Source: Dethiosulfovibrio peptidovorans DSM 11002
GTDB taxonomy: Bacteria; Synergistota; Synergistia; Synergistales; Dethiosulfovibrionaceae
Assembly (NCBI RefSeq): GCF_000172975.1
Contig: NZ_ABTR02000001.1
Span: 1,650,501 to 1,714,500 of the forward strand
DNA length: 64,000 nt
Direction of reading: 5' to 3'
The position numbers were made by a program, and so were the translations under genes. Numbering within the stretch: the stretch's first letter is position 1; each line of letters begins with the position of its first letter. The notes beneath the pieces were generated by a model. That model had not been told where the DNA came from. It saw only the letters and a program-made list of their open reading frames with translations, and searched no databases. Shown here piece by piece: positions 8,117 to 17,408 of this stretch.

Positions 8117-9985
8117 TCAGTTAATAATTTTTGCTCTCCATAGCCATCCGAATACGATGGTAGCGATAACCCCGGCAATTTTCACTGTAAACATAGGCCA
8201 TAAACAGGCAACTCCCACAACGAGGAATACCGCTCTCTGCCACTGGTGGATCCTGTGGTTGGTGTAGGCCAACATTGAGTACCCCATGGAGAACAGAGCT
8301 CCTATCCCTCCCAGGACGGAGATCACGTTGTTAGTCAATCCTGCGGAGAGCAGCAACCCCTGGTCGTAGCAGAATGCGAAGGGGATGATGAAGGCCAATA
8401 TCCCCAGTTTCATAGCCTGGAAGCCCGTTTTGTTGGGGCTTGCGTCAGCTATGGAGCTCGCAGCATAGGCGGCCAGAGCTACCGGAGGGGTTATGTTCGA
8501 TACTATGGCGAAATAGAACACGAACATATGGGCTGCCAGAGGGTCGAATCCCAGCTTAGCCAGGGCCGGAACCCCCAGGGCCGCGCCGAGTATATAGGCG
8601 CTGGTGGTGGGAAGTCCCATGCCGAGAACCAACGATACCAGTGCTATAAGGATGAGGGCTATGAAGGGTGCTCCGTTGGCGAGGGAGAATACCAGCCCTA
8701 CGAACTTGAATCCTATCCCGGTCAGCGATACCGATCCGACCACCAGTCCGGCGGCGGCGCAGGCGATGCAGACCACCGGTATGTTCTTGGCTCCGGTGTA
8801 GACAGCGTCCAGGATCGCCTTGGGTCCCATCCGGGTCTCTTTGTTGGGCATCGAGACGAGCCAGGCCGCTCCTATGCCTATCACCGCGGCCAGCATGGGA
8901 GTGTAGCCAGTTAATAGCAGGTAGATTAACACGGCTATAGGAGACATCATGTACAGCTTCTTGATGACGACTTTTTTGTCCGGAAGATCCTCGGGAGAAA
9001 GCCCCTTCAAGTTGTTTTTAAGGGCTCCCAGATGGACCATAAGCAGAACCGCAGAGTAGTAGAGCAGGGCCGGAAGGACCGCCGCTATCATTATCGTGCG
9101 GAACTGTTCCCCAAGGAAGGAGGCCATTATGAAGGCTCCGGCCCCCATGATGGGAGGCATTATCTGTCCTCCGGTGCTGGCTACCGCCTCTACCGCTCCT
9201 GCGAAAAACGGCGGATAGCCGATTCTCTTCATGAGGGGGATCGTGAAGGTCCCCGTGCCGTAGACGTTAGCTACGGCAGCTCCGGAAATGGACCCGAAGA
9301 GAGCCGAGCTTACTACCGCTATCTTGGCCGGTCCTCCCGGGGAGGTTCCGGTAAATGCCTGAGCGAACTCCATGAAATAGGCTCCGACGCCGCTTTTTTC
9401 CAGGAATCCTCCGAAGATGAGGAATATCATGACGAAAGTGGCGGAGACGCCCAGGGGTATCGAGAATATTCCCTCGTCGATGAGATAAATCTGCTCTATG
9501 ACCTCGTGGAAAGAGAAAGAAAGTCCCTTCATTATGCCCGGCATGTAATTCCCGTAGTACATATAGGCGGTGAAGAAGGCGGCGATGAGCGCCAGTGGCA
9601 GTCCGACCACCCTCCTGGTGGCCTCCAGCAACAGCACCGTCAACAGGGACCCCAATATAAGCTGTGCCGTGGTGACTGGGTCGACCTGTGCCATTCTGTA
9701 GGTTATGTCGGTGTAGTTTGCCATGATGTAGATTCCCGGTGCCAGGGAAGCTGCGGCAAGGATCCAGTCGTACCATGGTATGGAGTTATCGGTCAATTCC
9801 TGGCCCTCTTTTTTGCCTCCTATAGGATAGAGGATGAACGCCATAGGCAGGACCCAGGTCAGATGTATGGCTCGCTGAAGATAGGCTTCGTAGGTTCCGA
9901 AGAGAGCGGTGTAGAGGTGGAAAAAACCCATGGCCAAGACGTAAAGGTAGAACAGCTTGGCCGTGGTCCCTTGCAGTTTTCTCAT
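8117..9985 (-). CDS. TRAP transporter fused permease, TAXI type
   Basis: A 622-residue integral membrane protein with the DctQ-like and DctM-like parts fused, as is usual for TAXI-family TRAP systems. It has roughly 15-18 hydrophobic segments. DctM-type signatures include GVSATFVMIFLIFGGFLEKSG, GAAVANVYGTGTFTIPLMKR and MGLPTTSAYILGAALGVPAL. It imports an organic acid or amino acid (often a dicarboxylate or glutamate) with sodium, using the binding protein encoded just upstream. The start ATG 9985 follows AAGGAGAGTTGA. A hairpin (10028-10055) separates it from the binding-protein gene, which should lower permease expression relative to its partner. Confidence 0.93.
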   Translation of the reverse strand: MRKLQGTTAKLFYLYVLAMGFFHLYTALFGTYEAYLQRAIHLTWVLPMAFILYPIGGKKEGQELTDNSIPWYDWILAAASLAPGIYIMANYTDITYRMAQVDPVTTAQLILGSLLTVLLLEATRRVVGLPLALIAAFFTAYMYYGNYMPGIMKGLSFSFHEVIEQIYLIDEGIFSIPLGVSATFVMIFLIFGGFLEKSGVGAYFMEFAQAFTGTSPGGPAKIAVVSSALFGSISGAAVANVYGTGTFTIPLMKRIGYPPFFAGAVEAVASTGGQIMPPIMGAGAFIMASFLGEQFRTIMIAAVLPALLYYSAVLLMVHLGALKNNLKGLSPEDLPDKKVVIKKLYMMSPIAVLIYLLLTGYTPMLAAVIGIGAAWLVSMPNKETRMGPKAILDAVYTGAKNIPVVCIACAAAGLVVGSVSLTGIGFKFVGLVFSLANGAPFIALILIALVSLVLGMGLPTTSAYILGAALGVPALAKLGFDPLAAHMFVFYFAIVSNITPPVALAAYAASSIADASPNKTGFQAMKLGILAFIIPFAFCYDQGLLLSAGLTNNVISVLGGIGALFSMGYSMLAYTNHRIHQWQRAVFLVVGVACLWPMFTVKIAGVIATIVFGWLWRAKIIN

Positions 9986-10027
9986 ATTGAAATCAACTCT
10001 CCTTAAGGGGATGTGTCTCTGTCAAAC

Positions 10028-10055
10028 AAAAAGGCGGGCGACTGTTGTCACCCGC
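10028..10055 (-). terminator. Intergenic hairpin between TAXI binding protein and permease
   Basis: In the minus-strand RNA, a 9-bp stem (10055-10047 with 10042-10034, one U-G pair) with a 4-base loop is followed by CUUUUUGUUU. It is a good intrinsic terminator placed inside the operon, consistent with partial readthrough that favours the binding protein. Confidence 0.7.
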
Positions 10056-10081
10056 GATCTCGTATCGGTTTGTATCTCTCT

Positions 10082-11059
10082 TTACTGGACGCTTTTCCAG
10101 AACTTAGCGGCGCCAGGGTGAGCGGGAACTGCTGCTGGAACCGCCGATTCGGGGCTGAGCTCCTGCATATCCTTGACACTCTTTGCGAGAGTTTCCTTGT
10201 TCTGCCATATCAGTTCGGCGAGCTTGTAGGTCAGATCGTCGGATAGGTCGTTTCTAACGACGACACAGGTGTAGTCTCCAATGGTCTCCACCGGTTCGGT
10301 TACGGACTTGTATATGCCGGGCTCGATGGTGAAGGATACCGTCCCGAAGGCTTCTGTCATGGCCTGACGGGCTTTTTCGTCGACCGGAAGAATGACTATG
10401 TCGGTCTGGCTCTCTATCTGCATGACCACCGAGGCGACTCTGCCTACGGAGAAGGCGAAGCAGTCGATATGATTGTCCGCCAAAAGGTTGGAGCCGTCGG
10501 AATAGGAGGAGAATTCTACCTTTCCTCCCCAGTCGTTTATGGCTTTACGGTAGTTGATGCCGTATCCCTTGCTGAAGACGTTGCGAATGACGAATTCTGA
10601 AGACGTTCCAGGCTTCAAGGTAGCGAAACGGACTGGCAGCTTCTTCGCGACGATATCTCCCACCGTCTTTATTCCGTTTTCCTCTGCGAAGTCCTTCCGG
10701 ACGATGAAGTAGGTATACTGGGTGTAAAGGTTGGCCAATACGGACACGTTGCTGAGAGGATCATTGAAGGGAGGTTCTCCGCCCTTGGTGGCTGCTCCCA
10801 CCATCGAGGTGACCGAAAAGCCCATGTCGCCCTTCCCCCTGTCGGCGTTGACTATGTTGGAGACCCCGCCACCGGTTCCGCTGGTGGTTGGCAGTCCGTT
10901 CTTGCTCCACATATCGGAAAGAGATCCACCTAGGGCAAACCAGTTTCCCCCGGGAGGTCCTGCCATGAACCTGAGCTGTGCTGGATCCTCCGCCATGGCT
11001 GTTCCTACCGTGCCCACCATCAGTGCGAGAGCCATCAACGCTAAAAGAACTTTTTTCAT
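10082..11059 (-). CDS. TAXI-family TRAP transporter solute-binding protein
   Basis: A 325-residue periplasmic receptor. It has a 23-residue signal peptide (MKKVLLALMALALMVGTVG then TAMA with a cleavage-like AMA). The TAXI fold follows, with the early FMAGPPGGNWFALGG motif that names this family and PGTSSEFVIRN mid-protein. It captures a small anion and delivers it to the fused permease encoded downstream. A strong promoter (11158-11129) lies upstream with a palindrome just after the -10. The ligand cannot be read from sequence. Confidence 0.93.
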   Translation of the reverse strand: MKKVLLALMALALMVGTVGTAMAEDPAQLRFMAGPPGGNWFALGGSLSDMWSKNGLPTTSGTGGGVSNIVNADRGKGDMGFSVTSMVGAATKGGEPPFNDPLSNVSVLANLYTQYTYFIVRKDFAEENGIKTVGDIVAKKLPVRFATLKPGTSSEFVIRNVFSKGYGINYRKAINDWGGKVEFSSYSDGSNLLADNHIDCFAFSVGRVASVVMQIESQTDIVILPVDEKARQAMTEAFGTVSFTIEPGIYKSVTEPVETIGDYTCVVVRNDLSDDLTYKLAELIWQNKETLAKSVKDMQELSPESAVPAAVPAHPGAAKFWKSVQ

Positions 11060-11116
11060 CTTATCCCCTCCTTAGAATGTTTCGTTCCAATCCTTCCCCT
11101 GAGGGACGCTATATAT

Positions 11117-11158
11117 GTACACTAGTTTACTATACTCTAAGCCTTGTCTCCCTGTCAA
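11117..11158 (-). promoter_or_regulatory. Promoter and possible operator of the TAXI operon
   Basis: On the minus strand, TTGACA (11158-11153), an 18-bp spacer and TATAGT (11134-11129) form a strong promoter. The adjacent palindrome GTACACTAGTTTAC (11117-11130, one mismatch) overlaps the -10 edge and expected start site, a typical repressor position. Confidence 0.6.
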
Positions 11159-11188
11159 TTCCAAGGGGTGAAGTTTGTTTTTTGTATT

Positions 11189-11228
11189 TGGTATACTAAT
11201 CGAGGTGTGCTTGATTAGGTTGTATAAT
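11189..11228 (+). promoter_or_regulatory. Promoter region of the NHL-repeat protein gene
   Basis: An extended -10, TGGTATACT (11189-11197), and a TATAAT (11223-11228) lie in the 190-bp gap before 11252. No convincing -35 accompanies either, so the active one is uncertain. Confidence 0.4.
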
Positions 11229-11251
11229 CCCGGGAGTACAGGAGGTGCCAT

Positions 11252-12649
11252 ATGGTCACGATCTACGGAGGAGCCGTCCCGGCTCCGGATTTACCCGATA
11301 GGCTAGTCGATGGAACCTCGATCAGGTTGCCCGGCGTCGGAAGAGTCACGGTATTGGTTTTTTTTAATGCCATGAGCGATGACGATCTCTCCGTCGTGGA
11401 CGGACTGATGAGGCTCAGAGAGGAGGACAGGGATGCCATTGATCTGATAGGGATCCATTGTCCCCGTTTTCCTGCCGAAAAGGAGTCTCGTCGAATTCTG
11501 TCCATCCTCGATTGCGCAGGCATAGATTTTCCGGTTTACGACGATTCCAGGAAGACCATAAGGAAGGCCTACCTCATTAATAGGTGGCCCTCAACTGTGG
11601 TGGTGGATCCCACCGGTGCTTTGACCTGGGCCAGGGAGGGGATATTGCCTCCCGAGTTGGTCCGTCCCGTTTTAAAATCCATGGGGAGAACAGCTAGGGC
11701 AACAGGCGATCTTCGTCCCGGGGCACAGCAGAGGTTTGTCTGGAGCGGGCGGAGTTTTTTGCCCTTACGTCTGGCCGTAGAGGGAGATACCTTGGCCGTG
11801 TTGGACGGCAGGGAGAAAAGGCTTCTTTTAGCTCAGCTGGATTTCGATGGAAGATCGGCGGTGCTCAAAAGGTCTATTCCTATGGACCGTCCCGGATTTA
11901 GATCCTGTCCGACTGGGTTTTCGCTTGATTCTGAAAAAATTTACGTCGCCGACAGAGGGTCCGAGTCCGTTAGGATTTTCGATCGAAACGGAAGGGAGGT
12001 TGCCTCATATTCGGGGAAGTCTTCAAAGACCAATCTGGTAGGCCCCAGATCTTTCGGAGCGGTCAGAGACGTGGTTTGCCGTGACGATATGTTATATCTG
12101 GCATCCCCCGGCACGAGGCAGATCTGGGTTCAGTCCATGTCAGGAGGAGGGGCGAGACCCTTCGCGGGAAACGGAGGAGGAGGGATGGACGACGGTCCTC
12201 CTCTCACGGCGACGATGGGACAACCGGAGGTATTGCTGTCCTACGGTAATTTGCTTTTCTTCAGCGATAGCGGATCTTCCTCTATAAGGTGTATCGATCC
12301 CTCTACGGGAAAAGTTACGACCTTGATAGGGGAGGGACCCTCTCTTTACGGATGTAGGGACGGAATCGCCTCGAAAGCCTTACTACAGAGGCCGTTGGGG
12401 ATGTGTCTATCCGGAGGCTCCCTTTATATAGCCGATAGCTACAACGACAGGATTAGGGCCCTGGACGTAAGATCTATGGAGGTCTCGACCGTATACGGTG
12501 ACAGAAGATGGCAGAGGCTTTTCTCTCCGTCGGACGTGGCGATCAGAGACGGTACTGTGTATGTGGCCGATCTCGGCAACGGCCGGGTGGTTGCTTTCGA
12601 CGAACGTAGAGGAGAACCGGAGGTCCTTAGGATATCCGGTCTATCCTGA
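11252..12649 (+). CDS. Thioredoxin-like fold plus NHL-repeat beta-propeller protein (NHLRC2-like)
   Basis: A 465-residue protein. Residues 1-140 resemble a TlpA/AhpC-type thioredoxin domain: strand VTVLVFFNAM, then GIHCPRFPAE and a cis-Pro region WPSTVVVDPTG. From about residue 160 come at least five NHL/propeller repeats, such as IYVADRGSESVRIFD, LYIADSYNDRIRALD and VYVADLGNGRVVAFD. The architecture matches NHLRC2-type proteins, but the CxxC redox motif expected after the first strand is replaced by NAMSDDD. It is therefore unlikely to be an active oxidoreductase. There is no signal peptide. GGAGGTG precedes the ATG. It lies 28 bp before pepF, probably in one operon; its role is unknown. Confidence 0.75.
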   Translation: MVTIYGGAVPAPDLPDRLVDGTSIRLPGVGRVTVLVFFNAMSDDDLSVVDGLMRLREEDRDAIDLIGIHCPRFPAEKESRRILSILDCAGIDFPVYDDSRKTIRKAYLINRWPSTVVVDPTGALTWAREGILPPELVRPVLKSMGRTARATGDLRPGAQQRFVWSGRSFLPLRLAVEGDTLAVLDGREKRLLLAQLDFDGRSAVLKRSIPMDRPGFRSCPTGFSLDSEKIYVADRGSESVRIFDRNGREVASYSGKSSKTNLVGPRSFGAVRDVVCRDDMLYLASPGTRQIWVQSMSGGGARPFAGNGGGGMDDGPPLTATMGQPEVLLSYGNLLFFSDSGSSSIRCIDPSTGKVTTLIGEGPSLYGCRDGIASKALLQRPLGMCLSGGSLYIADSYNDRIRALDVRSMEVSTVYGDRRWQRLFSPSDVAIRDGTVYVADLGNGRVVAFDERRGEPEVLRISGLS

Positions 12650-12677
12650 TGGCGGATTTTTTTAAGGAGTTGATCGA

Positions 12678-14480
12678 ATGGCATCCGATAGCAGGTCTAT
12701 CCCGGTCAGGTCGGAGATAGACGAAAGTTATAAGTGGGATTTGAGCTCTATATACGGTGGAATCGAGGAGTGGGAAAACGCTTGGCGAGAGGTCTTTGAG
12801 TCTGTAGATACTCTGGAATCGTTCTCAGGGAAGTTGGGAGACGGGGCGTCCTGTCTTTTGGGGTGTCTTAAGGAGATAGATAGAGTTAGCCTGGAGCTGG
12901 GAAGGGTTTTCGTCTATGCCACGATGAAAAGCCACGAGGATGCATCCGATGGAGAGGCGAAAGCCATGGCCGATAGGGCTATGGCACTCAACGTCAGGGT
13001 CTCTACCGCGTTGGCTTACGTGCTTCCCGAGATCCTCGGGATCGAGGAGTCGAGACTTGCCTCGTTTTTCGACGACTTGCCCGAGTTGGAGATGTACAGA
13101 TACCATATAGAACAGATAATCCGTAAGAAGGCTCACGTGTTGAGCGCCAGGGAGGAGGAACTCCTCTCGGGAATGGGCGAGATAGCCAATGCTCCGGAGC
13201 TTATCTTCTCGATGCTCACCAACGGAGATATGAAATTTCCCTCGATCCGGGACGAGAGGGGGGAGGCCGTCGAGCTTTCGGAGGAGCGCTATTATCGTCT
13301 TATAAGGTCCAAGGACCGTCCCGTCAGGGAGAGGGCCTTTAAGGGGATCCACGATACCTACGAGAGCTTTCGAAATACCTTGGCTGCCTCGTTCGGATCT
13401 GCCGTCAAGGAGAGCGTCTTCGATGCCAGGGTGCACCGGTACGGATCGAGTCGGGAGGCCGCGTTGGACGGGGGCGATATTCCCCTGTCGGTTTACGATA
13501 ATCTCATAAAGGCCGTCAGAGAGGGGCTGCCTCTGTTGCACGACTATGTATCGCTGCGAAAGAGCTCTCTAGGGTTGGACGAGCTTCATATGTACGACCT
13601 TTACGTTCCCATAGTGGAGGAACCGGAGGAGGATATATCCTGGGAAGACGCCAAGAAGACGGTGCTGGCCGGGCTGTCTCCTTTGGGGGATGGCTATCTG
13701 GACGTTTTGAAAGAGGGGTTCGATGGACGATGGGTAGATGTCTACGAGAGCCAGGGGAAGAGAAAGGGAGCTTATTCCTGGGGTAGTTACGGGACCAACC
13801 CCTTCGTGTTGCTCAACTACAACGGCACCCTAAGGGACGTGTTCACCCTTGCTCACGAGATGGGGCATGCCCTGCATTCCTGGCACTCCCATAAGTTCCA
13901 GCCCCCTGTTTACGGCGATTACACCATATTCGTCGCCGAGGTAGCCTCCACCACCAACGAGGTGTTGCTTATGGAGCATATGTTGGAGAACAGGCCTAAG
14001 GATAGGCCTTTCCTCTTGAACTATTACCTGGAACAGGTTCGCACGACGGTGTTCAGGCAGACTATGTTCGCCGAGTTCGAGCTGAAGGTACACGGCATGG
14101 CGGAGGAAGGGACCCCCTTGACGCCGGAGATTTTGTCTTCCATCTGGGGGGATCTAAACAGGGATTATTACGGCCCCGATATAGTGGTGGACAAGGGGAT
14201 AGAGGTCGAGTGGGCCAGAATCCCTCACTTTTACTCTCCCTTCTACGTATATCAGTACGCTACTGGCTATTCGGCGGCCACCGCCTTGGCCGAGGGGATC
14301 CTTACCGGAGGAGAATCGGCGCGAGATAGATACATAGATTTTTTGAAGGGCGGAAGCTCCAAGAGTTCCATAGATCTGCTAAGAGGGGCCGGAGTTGATA
14401 TGACCAGCCCCGATCCTGTCCGTTCGGCCTTGAGGCTTTTTGGAGAGAAAATAGAGGAATTAAGGGAGATTACGGGATAA
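12678..14480 (+). CDS. pepF: Oligoendopeptidase F (M3 family)
   Basis: A 600-residue zinc metallopeptidase that cuts short peptides in the cytoplasm, fitting a peptide-fermenting lifestyle. The zinc motif HEMGH is at residues 393-397 (LAHEMGHALHS), with the distal glutamate in the following helix (FVAEVASTTNE). Substrate-binding residues near the C-terminus include HFYSPFYVYQYATGYSAA. The length is typical of PepF. The start ATG 12678 has AAGGAG nearby. The gene ends two bases before a strong bidirectional terminator. Confidence 0.96.
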   Translation: MASDSRSIPVRSEIDESYKWDLSSIYGGIEEWENAWREVFESVDTLESFSGKLGDGASCLLGCLKEIDRVSLELGRVFVYATMKSHEDASDGEAKAMADRAMALNVRVSTALAYVLPEILGIEESRLASFFDDLPELEMYRYHIEQIIRKKAHVLSAREEELLSGMGEIANAPELIFSMLTNGDMKFPSIRDERGEAVELSEERYYRLIRSKDRPVRERAFKGIHDTYESFRNTLAASFGSAVKESVFDARVHRYGSSREAALDGGDIPLSVYDNLIKAVREGLPLLHDYVSLRKSSLGLDELHMYDLYVPIVEEPEEDISWEDAKKTVLAGLSPLGDGYLDVLKEGFDGRWVDVYESQGKRKGAYSWGSYGTNPFVLLNYNGTLRDVFTLAHEMGHALHSWHSHKFQPPVYGDYTIFVAEVASTTNEVLLMEHMLENRPKDRPFLLNYYLEQVRTTVFRQTMFAEFELKVHGMAEEGTPLTPEILSSIWGDLNRDYYGPDIVVDKGIEVEWARIPHFYSPFYVYQYATGYSAATALAEGILTGGESARDRYIDFLKGGSSKSSIDLLRGAGVDMTSPDPVRSALRLFGEKIEELREITG

Positions 14481-14481
14481 G

Positions 14482-14516
14482 ATAGGCCCGTTCGAGTTTT
14501 CCTCGAACGGGCCTAT
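14482..14516. terminator. Bidirectional terminator between pepF and the DUF3100 operon
   Basis: A perfect 15-bp stem, ATAGGCCCGTTCGAG / CTCGAACGGGCCTAT, with a TTTTC loop lies between converging genes, and T-rich sequence follows. Confidence 0.85.
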
Positions 14517-14519
14517 TCT

Positions 14520-14966
14520 TTAAAGTTGTCCGGTGGCGGAGAGAACTCCCTGGGCTATGAGAGCCGATCCGATATATGTTCCCACGAAGACGAATATGGC
14601 GACAACTACGATCCGCCAGCCGGTTTTCTTCAGCATGTCCAGGTCCTTGCCGATGGATAGTCCGGCATAGGCCAGAATGGGGGTCGTCAGGGACAGAAAA
14701 CTGACCTTGCCTACCCAGGCGCTGAGCTGGGCCGAACCAGGGAATCCGGGGTATGTCACGATGCAGCCTATCAGGACGATCCAGGCCACGTTGGGTATAT
14801 TTCCCGGGACGACGTTTCTCATTATCACTCCCGCTACGCAAAGGGCTAAAAGAAATATCATTCCCGGGAGGGATTCGATTATGCCGTTGTGGAAGCCTAC
14901 CAGGTTGCCGACGAGGCTCATTACGGCAACTATTAGCAATACAGCTATGGTTTCGGAGATCTTCAT
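14520..14966 (-). CDS. Small integral membrane protein, partner of DUF3100
   Basis: A 148-residue hydrophobic protein with four or five predicted membrane helices, including IAVLLIVAVMSLVGNLVGF and VVVAIFVFVGTYIGSALIA. It starts one base after the DUF3100 gene ends and is certainly co-transcribed with it and with the M20 amidohydrolase. Such pairs are likely the two halves of a transporter for the amidohydrolase substrate; this is inference from gene order. I do not recognise a more specific family. Confidence 0.8.
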   Translation of the reverse strand: MKISETIAVLLIVAVMSLVGNLVGFHNGIIESLPGMIFLLALCVAGVIMRNVVPGNIPNVAWIVLIGCIVTYPGFPGSAQLSAWVGKVSFLSLTTPILAYAGLSIGKDLDMLKKTGWRIVVVAIFVFVGTYIGSALIAQGVLSATGQL

Positions 14967-14967
14967 C

Positions 14968-15786
14968 CTATTCGTCCCCCTTCCTGACGAATCGTTCCGG
15001 AGCAGTTCCGTATTTGACTTTATAGGTTGCCCTGTACAGCCATTCCGACATGGGGAGTGCCATCCAGAGGGACATATAGAGTCCGTCCAGTCCGGAGAGC
15101 ATGTTGCTTGCCGCTCCTAATGCCTGTAGTTCTCCGGCTATGTCGGGGAACATGGCCGACAGAGATCCTACAGACGCGGTCATCATGCTGGCGCTTCCAA
15201 CGCCTGACGCCATCGCCAGTGCCTTGGGGCTGATGGGCAGATAGGCGGCGGCTGTGGTGGCCATCAAACCGTAGAAGATGGTTCCGAAAACGGTGCCGCA
15301 TATATATACTCCCATGACTCCCTGTCCCTCCGGACCGTCCAGGCCGTAGATATCCCCTATAAGGGCTACGTTAGGCTCTCTGGCCACGGAGTGGGCCGCT
15401 CCGATGGCCTCTCTTTTGAGCCCGAGGAACACGGCCAGGGGAATCCCCAGCATCAAGGTCGCCAGGTTGCCGAACTCCTGAAGAATAAGGGCTGGACCGG
15501 ACTTGATTATGGCAGGAAGGTTCGGACCTACCAAGGTGCCGTATCTCGCCATCAGGAGCATCAAGGTTACTCCGACTAGGCTTCCAGCGTCGACCATGTC
15601 CTTTTGCTTGACCGCCTTCAGAAACTTGGGGCCCATGAGAGAGCCTATGATAAGAGCGTAGAGCATCGGCAGCAGTACCAGTGTTCCTGGGCCTATCTTA
15701 AAAGAGTGAATACCTATAAATTCGCTTACCACGACCAATATCAGCACGATGACGTGGATTTTGACGTTCTTTATGCCGTCCTTCAA
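14968..15786 (-). CDS. DUF3100 family membrane protein
   Basis: A 272-residue protein with seven or so hydrophobic segments, recognisable as DUF3100 from its overall pattern (GPGTLVLLPMLYALIIGSL, then DIYGLDGPEGQGVMGVYICG and ASGVGSASMMTASVGSLSA). The glycine- and serine-rich re-entrant-looking stretch near residue 190 resembles ion-coupled transporters. It lies between an M20 amidohydrolase (41 bp upstream) and a small membrane protein. Together they suggest uptake and hydrolysis of an amide-linked compound such as an acyl-amino acid or p-aminobenzoyl-glutamate. The substrate is not established. Confidence 0.8.
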   Translation of the reverse strand: MKDGIKNVKIHVIVLILVVVSEFIGIHSFKIGPGTLVLLPMLYALIIGSLMGPKFLKAVKQKDMVDAGSLVGVTLMLLMARYGTLVGPNLPAIIKSGPALILQEFGNLATLMLGIPLAVFLGLKREAIGAAHSVAREPNVALIGDIYGLDGPEGQGVMGVYICGTVFGTIFYGLMATTAAAYLPISPKALAMASGVGSASMMTASVGSLSAMFPDIAGELQALGAASNMLSGLDGLYMSLWMALPMSEWLYRATYKVKYGTAPERFVRKGDE

Positions 15787-15826
15787 CTTTGTCCCTCCTC
15801 GATCGATTCCACTCAGGGATCCTTCG

Positions 15827-17134
15827 TCAGGAGAAGTATCCCTGCAACGTTTCCAGATATTCCTGCTTGGTCATCAAAGGTCTATATCCGTCCAGTAGAT
15901 CCCTCCCTTTCGTAGCTCCGTTTGCCAGTAAATCGACTATGGTCATGGCCATTATCTTGGCTGGCAGTATCACCGCCGCCTGATAGTCGTGAACGGTAAA
16001 GTCCTTGGAGTGAAGAGCTCCGGACACTCCGCCTGTGTAGGGGTGTATGGCCGGCATTATGTGGCATATGTCTCCCATGTCGGTGGAAGCGTTGAAGTGA
16101 CCTACCCTCAGGATTTTCGAATCGGGCAAGACGGATCCGGCGTTTCGAGCGAATATGTCGTTAAGTCTGTGGTCGCAGGCCAGGGGTAGGTATCCCGGTA
16201 TTGTGTTTATCTCGGTCTGGGCTCCTACAGCGTCGCCTCCGGCCCTCAGGGCTCTGTCGAACTTTCCGTGAGTGTCGTCTATGCTCTTCAACGTCTTGCC
16301 TCTTACGTAGGCTTCCATGCGAACGTCCGCCGGGACGCTGTTGACGGTGTCTCCTCCCTTGGTGATAATGAAATGGAGCCTGACGTGGTCGTCGTCTCTG
16401 AAGGTCTCTCTCATGGCGTGAGCTCCGTTTATTCCCAGCACCGCGGCGTTGAGGGCGTTTATGCCCTCGTCGGGAGCGGCGGCGGCGTGGGTGGCCTTTC
16501 CCAGGTATCTTATCGTCTTGGCCACGAAGCCGTTTCCGGTCTCTCCTATTCCGACGGAGGGCTCGGGCATATCCGTTCCGGCATGGACCATCATGGCCAT
16601 GTCTATATCGTCGAATGCTCCTATCCTGATAAGTTCCTGCTTGCCTCCTAGAAAGCCTATTTCCCCTCTGGCTCTCATGTCGCTTCTTTCGCCTATCTCG
16701 ATGAACTCTTCGGCGGGGACTGCGAAGAAGGTGACGTTACCACCTAGATGTCGGGGCACGTCGGATCCGGCGAAACCGGAGGCTATGGCCATAAGGGTAC
16801 CTATCTGAAGATGATGCCCGCAGGTGTGGCTGGCGCCGGTCTCCCGGTTCGCCTTAGGGCTGTCGGAACAGATTATTCCGTCCAATTCCCCTAAAACGGC
16901 TACGTTGGGTCCTGAGGAGTCTTTCTTGAGTTTGGCTTTTACCCCGGTTCCGGCCAGCCTTTCCATCGGGTTTAGGTTCAGCCCTCTCATGAAATCGGTC
17001 ACCTTGACGGAGGTCTTGTATTCTTTGAATCCCAGCTCCGGTTCCATCTCTATGTCCCTTGCCAGGGATATGACTTTCTCTGCACCACTGTCTATAGCTT
17101 CGCATATCGATCTTTTTATGGATTTCAGTTCCAA
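15827..17134 (-). CDS. M20-family amidohydrolase
   Basis: A 435-residue metallo-amidohydrolase of the AbgB/M20D group. Its metal-site segments include GASHTCGHHLQIGTLMA and the catalytic glutamate stretch VPAEEFIEIGERS. The dimerisation domain (about residues 190-310) contains ATHAAAAPDEGINALNAAV. I chose the TTG at 17134 because AGGAGG lies at the right distance; the longer frame from 17221 has no such site. It probably removes an acyl or aroyl group from an amino acid delivered by the DUF3100 proteins. A possible extended -10 (TGCTATAGT) lies near 17190-17198 on the minus strand. Confidence 0.9.
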   Translation of the reverse strand: MELKSIKRSICEAIDSGAEKVISLARDIEMEPELGFKEYKTSVKVTDFMRGLNLNPMERLAGTGVKAKLKKDSSGPNVAVLGELDGIICSDSPKANRETGASHTCGHHLQIGTLMAIASGFAGSDVPRHLGGNVTFFAVPAEEFIEIGERSDMRARGEIGFLGGKQELIRIGAFDDIDMAMMVHAGTDMPEPSVGIGETGNGFVAKTIRYLGKATHAAAAPDEGINALNAAVLGINGAHAMRETFRDDDHVRLHFIITKGGDTVNSVPADVRMEAYVRGKTLKSIDDTHGKFDRALRAGGDAVGAQTEINTIPGYLPLACDHRLNDIFARNAGSVLPDSKILRVGHFNASTDMGDICHIMPAIHPYTGGVSGALHSKDFTVHDYQAAVILPAKIMAMTIVDLLANGATKGRDLLDGYRPLMTKQEYLETLQGYFS

Positions 17135-17313
17135 GAGAGATCCCTCCTTTTTTCTCGCAGGCTCTGGCTTTTCTGCGTCGACGTGCAATACTATAGCACA
17201 CTGAAGCGAAGGTGTATCCATAAAAGGCTGAAAAACTAGTCGATTTTGTCGCTAATGTAAAGGGAGATTTTGTTTTTTTATAGTAGACCTCAAGAACTTC
17301 AATAATCGATCTC

Positions 17314-17342
17314 TTCTTGTCCTATAGGCTTTTTGTTATAAT
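17314..17342 (+). promoter_or_regulatory. Promoter of glyA
   Basis: TTCTTG (17314-17319), a 17-bp spacer and a perfect TATAAT (17337-17342). No riboswitch-like fold was recognised in the roughly 60-nt leader. Confidence 0.65.
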
Positions 17343-17408
17343 AGACGAAAGTCTGTCGAGGAGTTTGTTCAGAATAGCTTTGCCTTGACGGTGAAAGGTG
17401 GGTTTTTA

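Noticed and set aside
9032-10006. 324-residue plus-strand frame across the TAXI permease
   Set aside because: Antisense to a clear membrane protein gene; composition rich in Gly/Arg/Tyr typical of a shadow frame.
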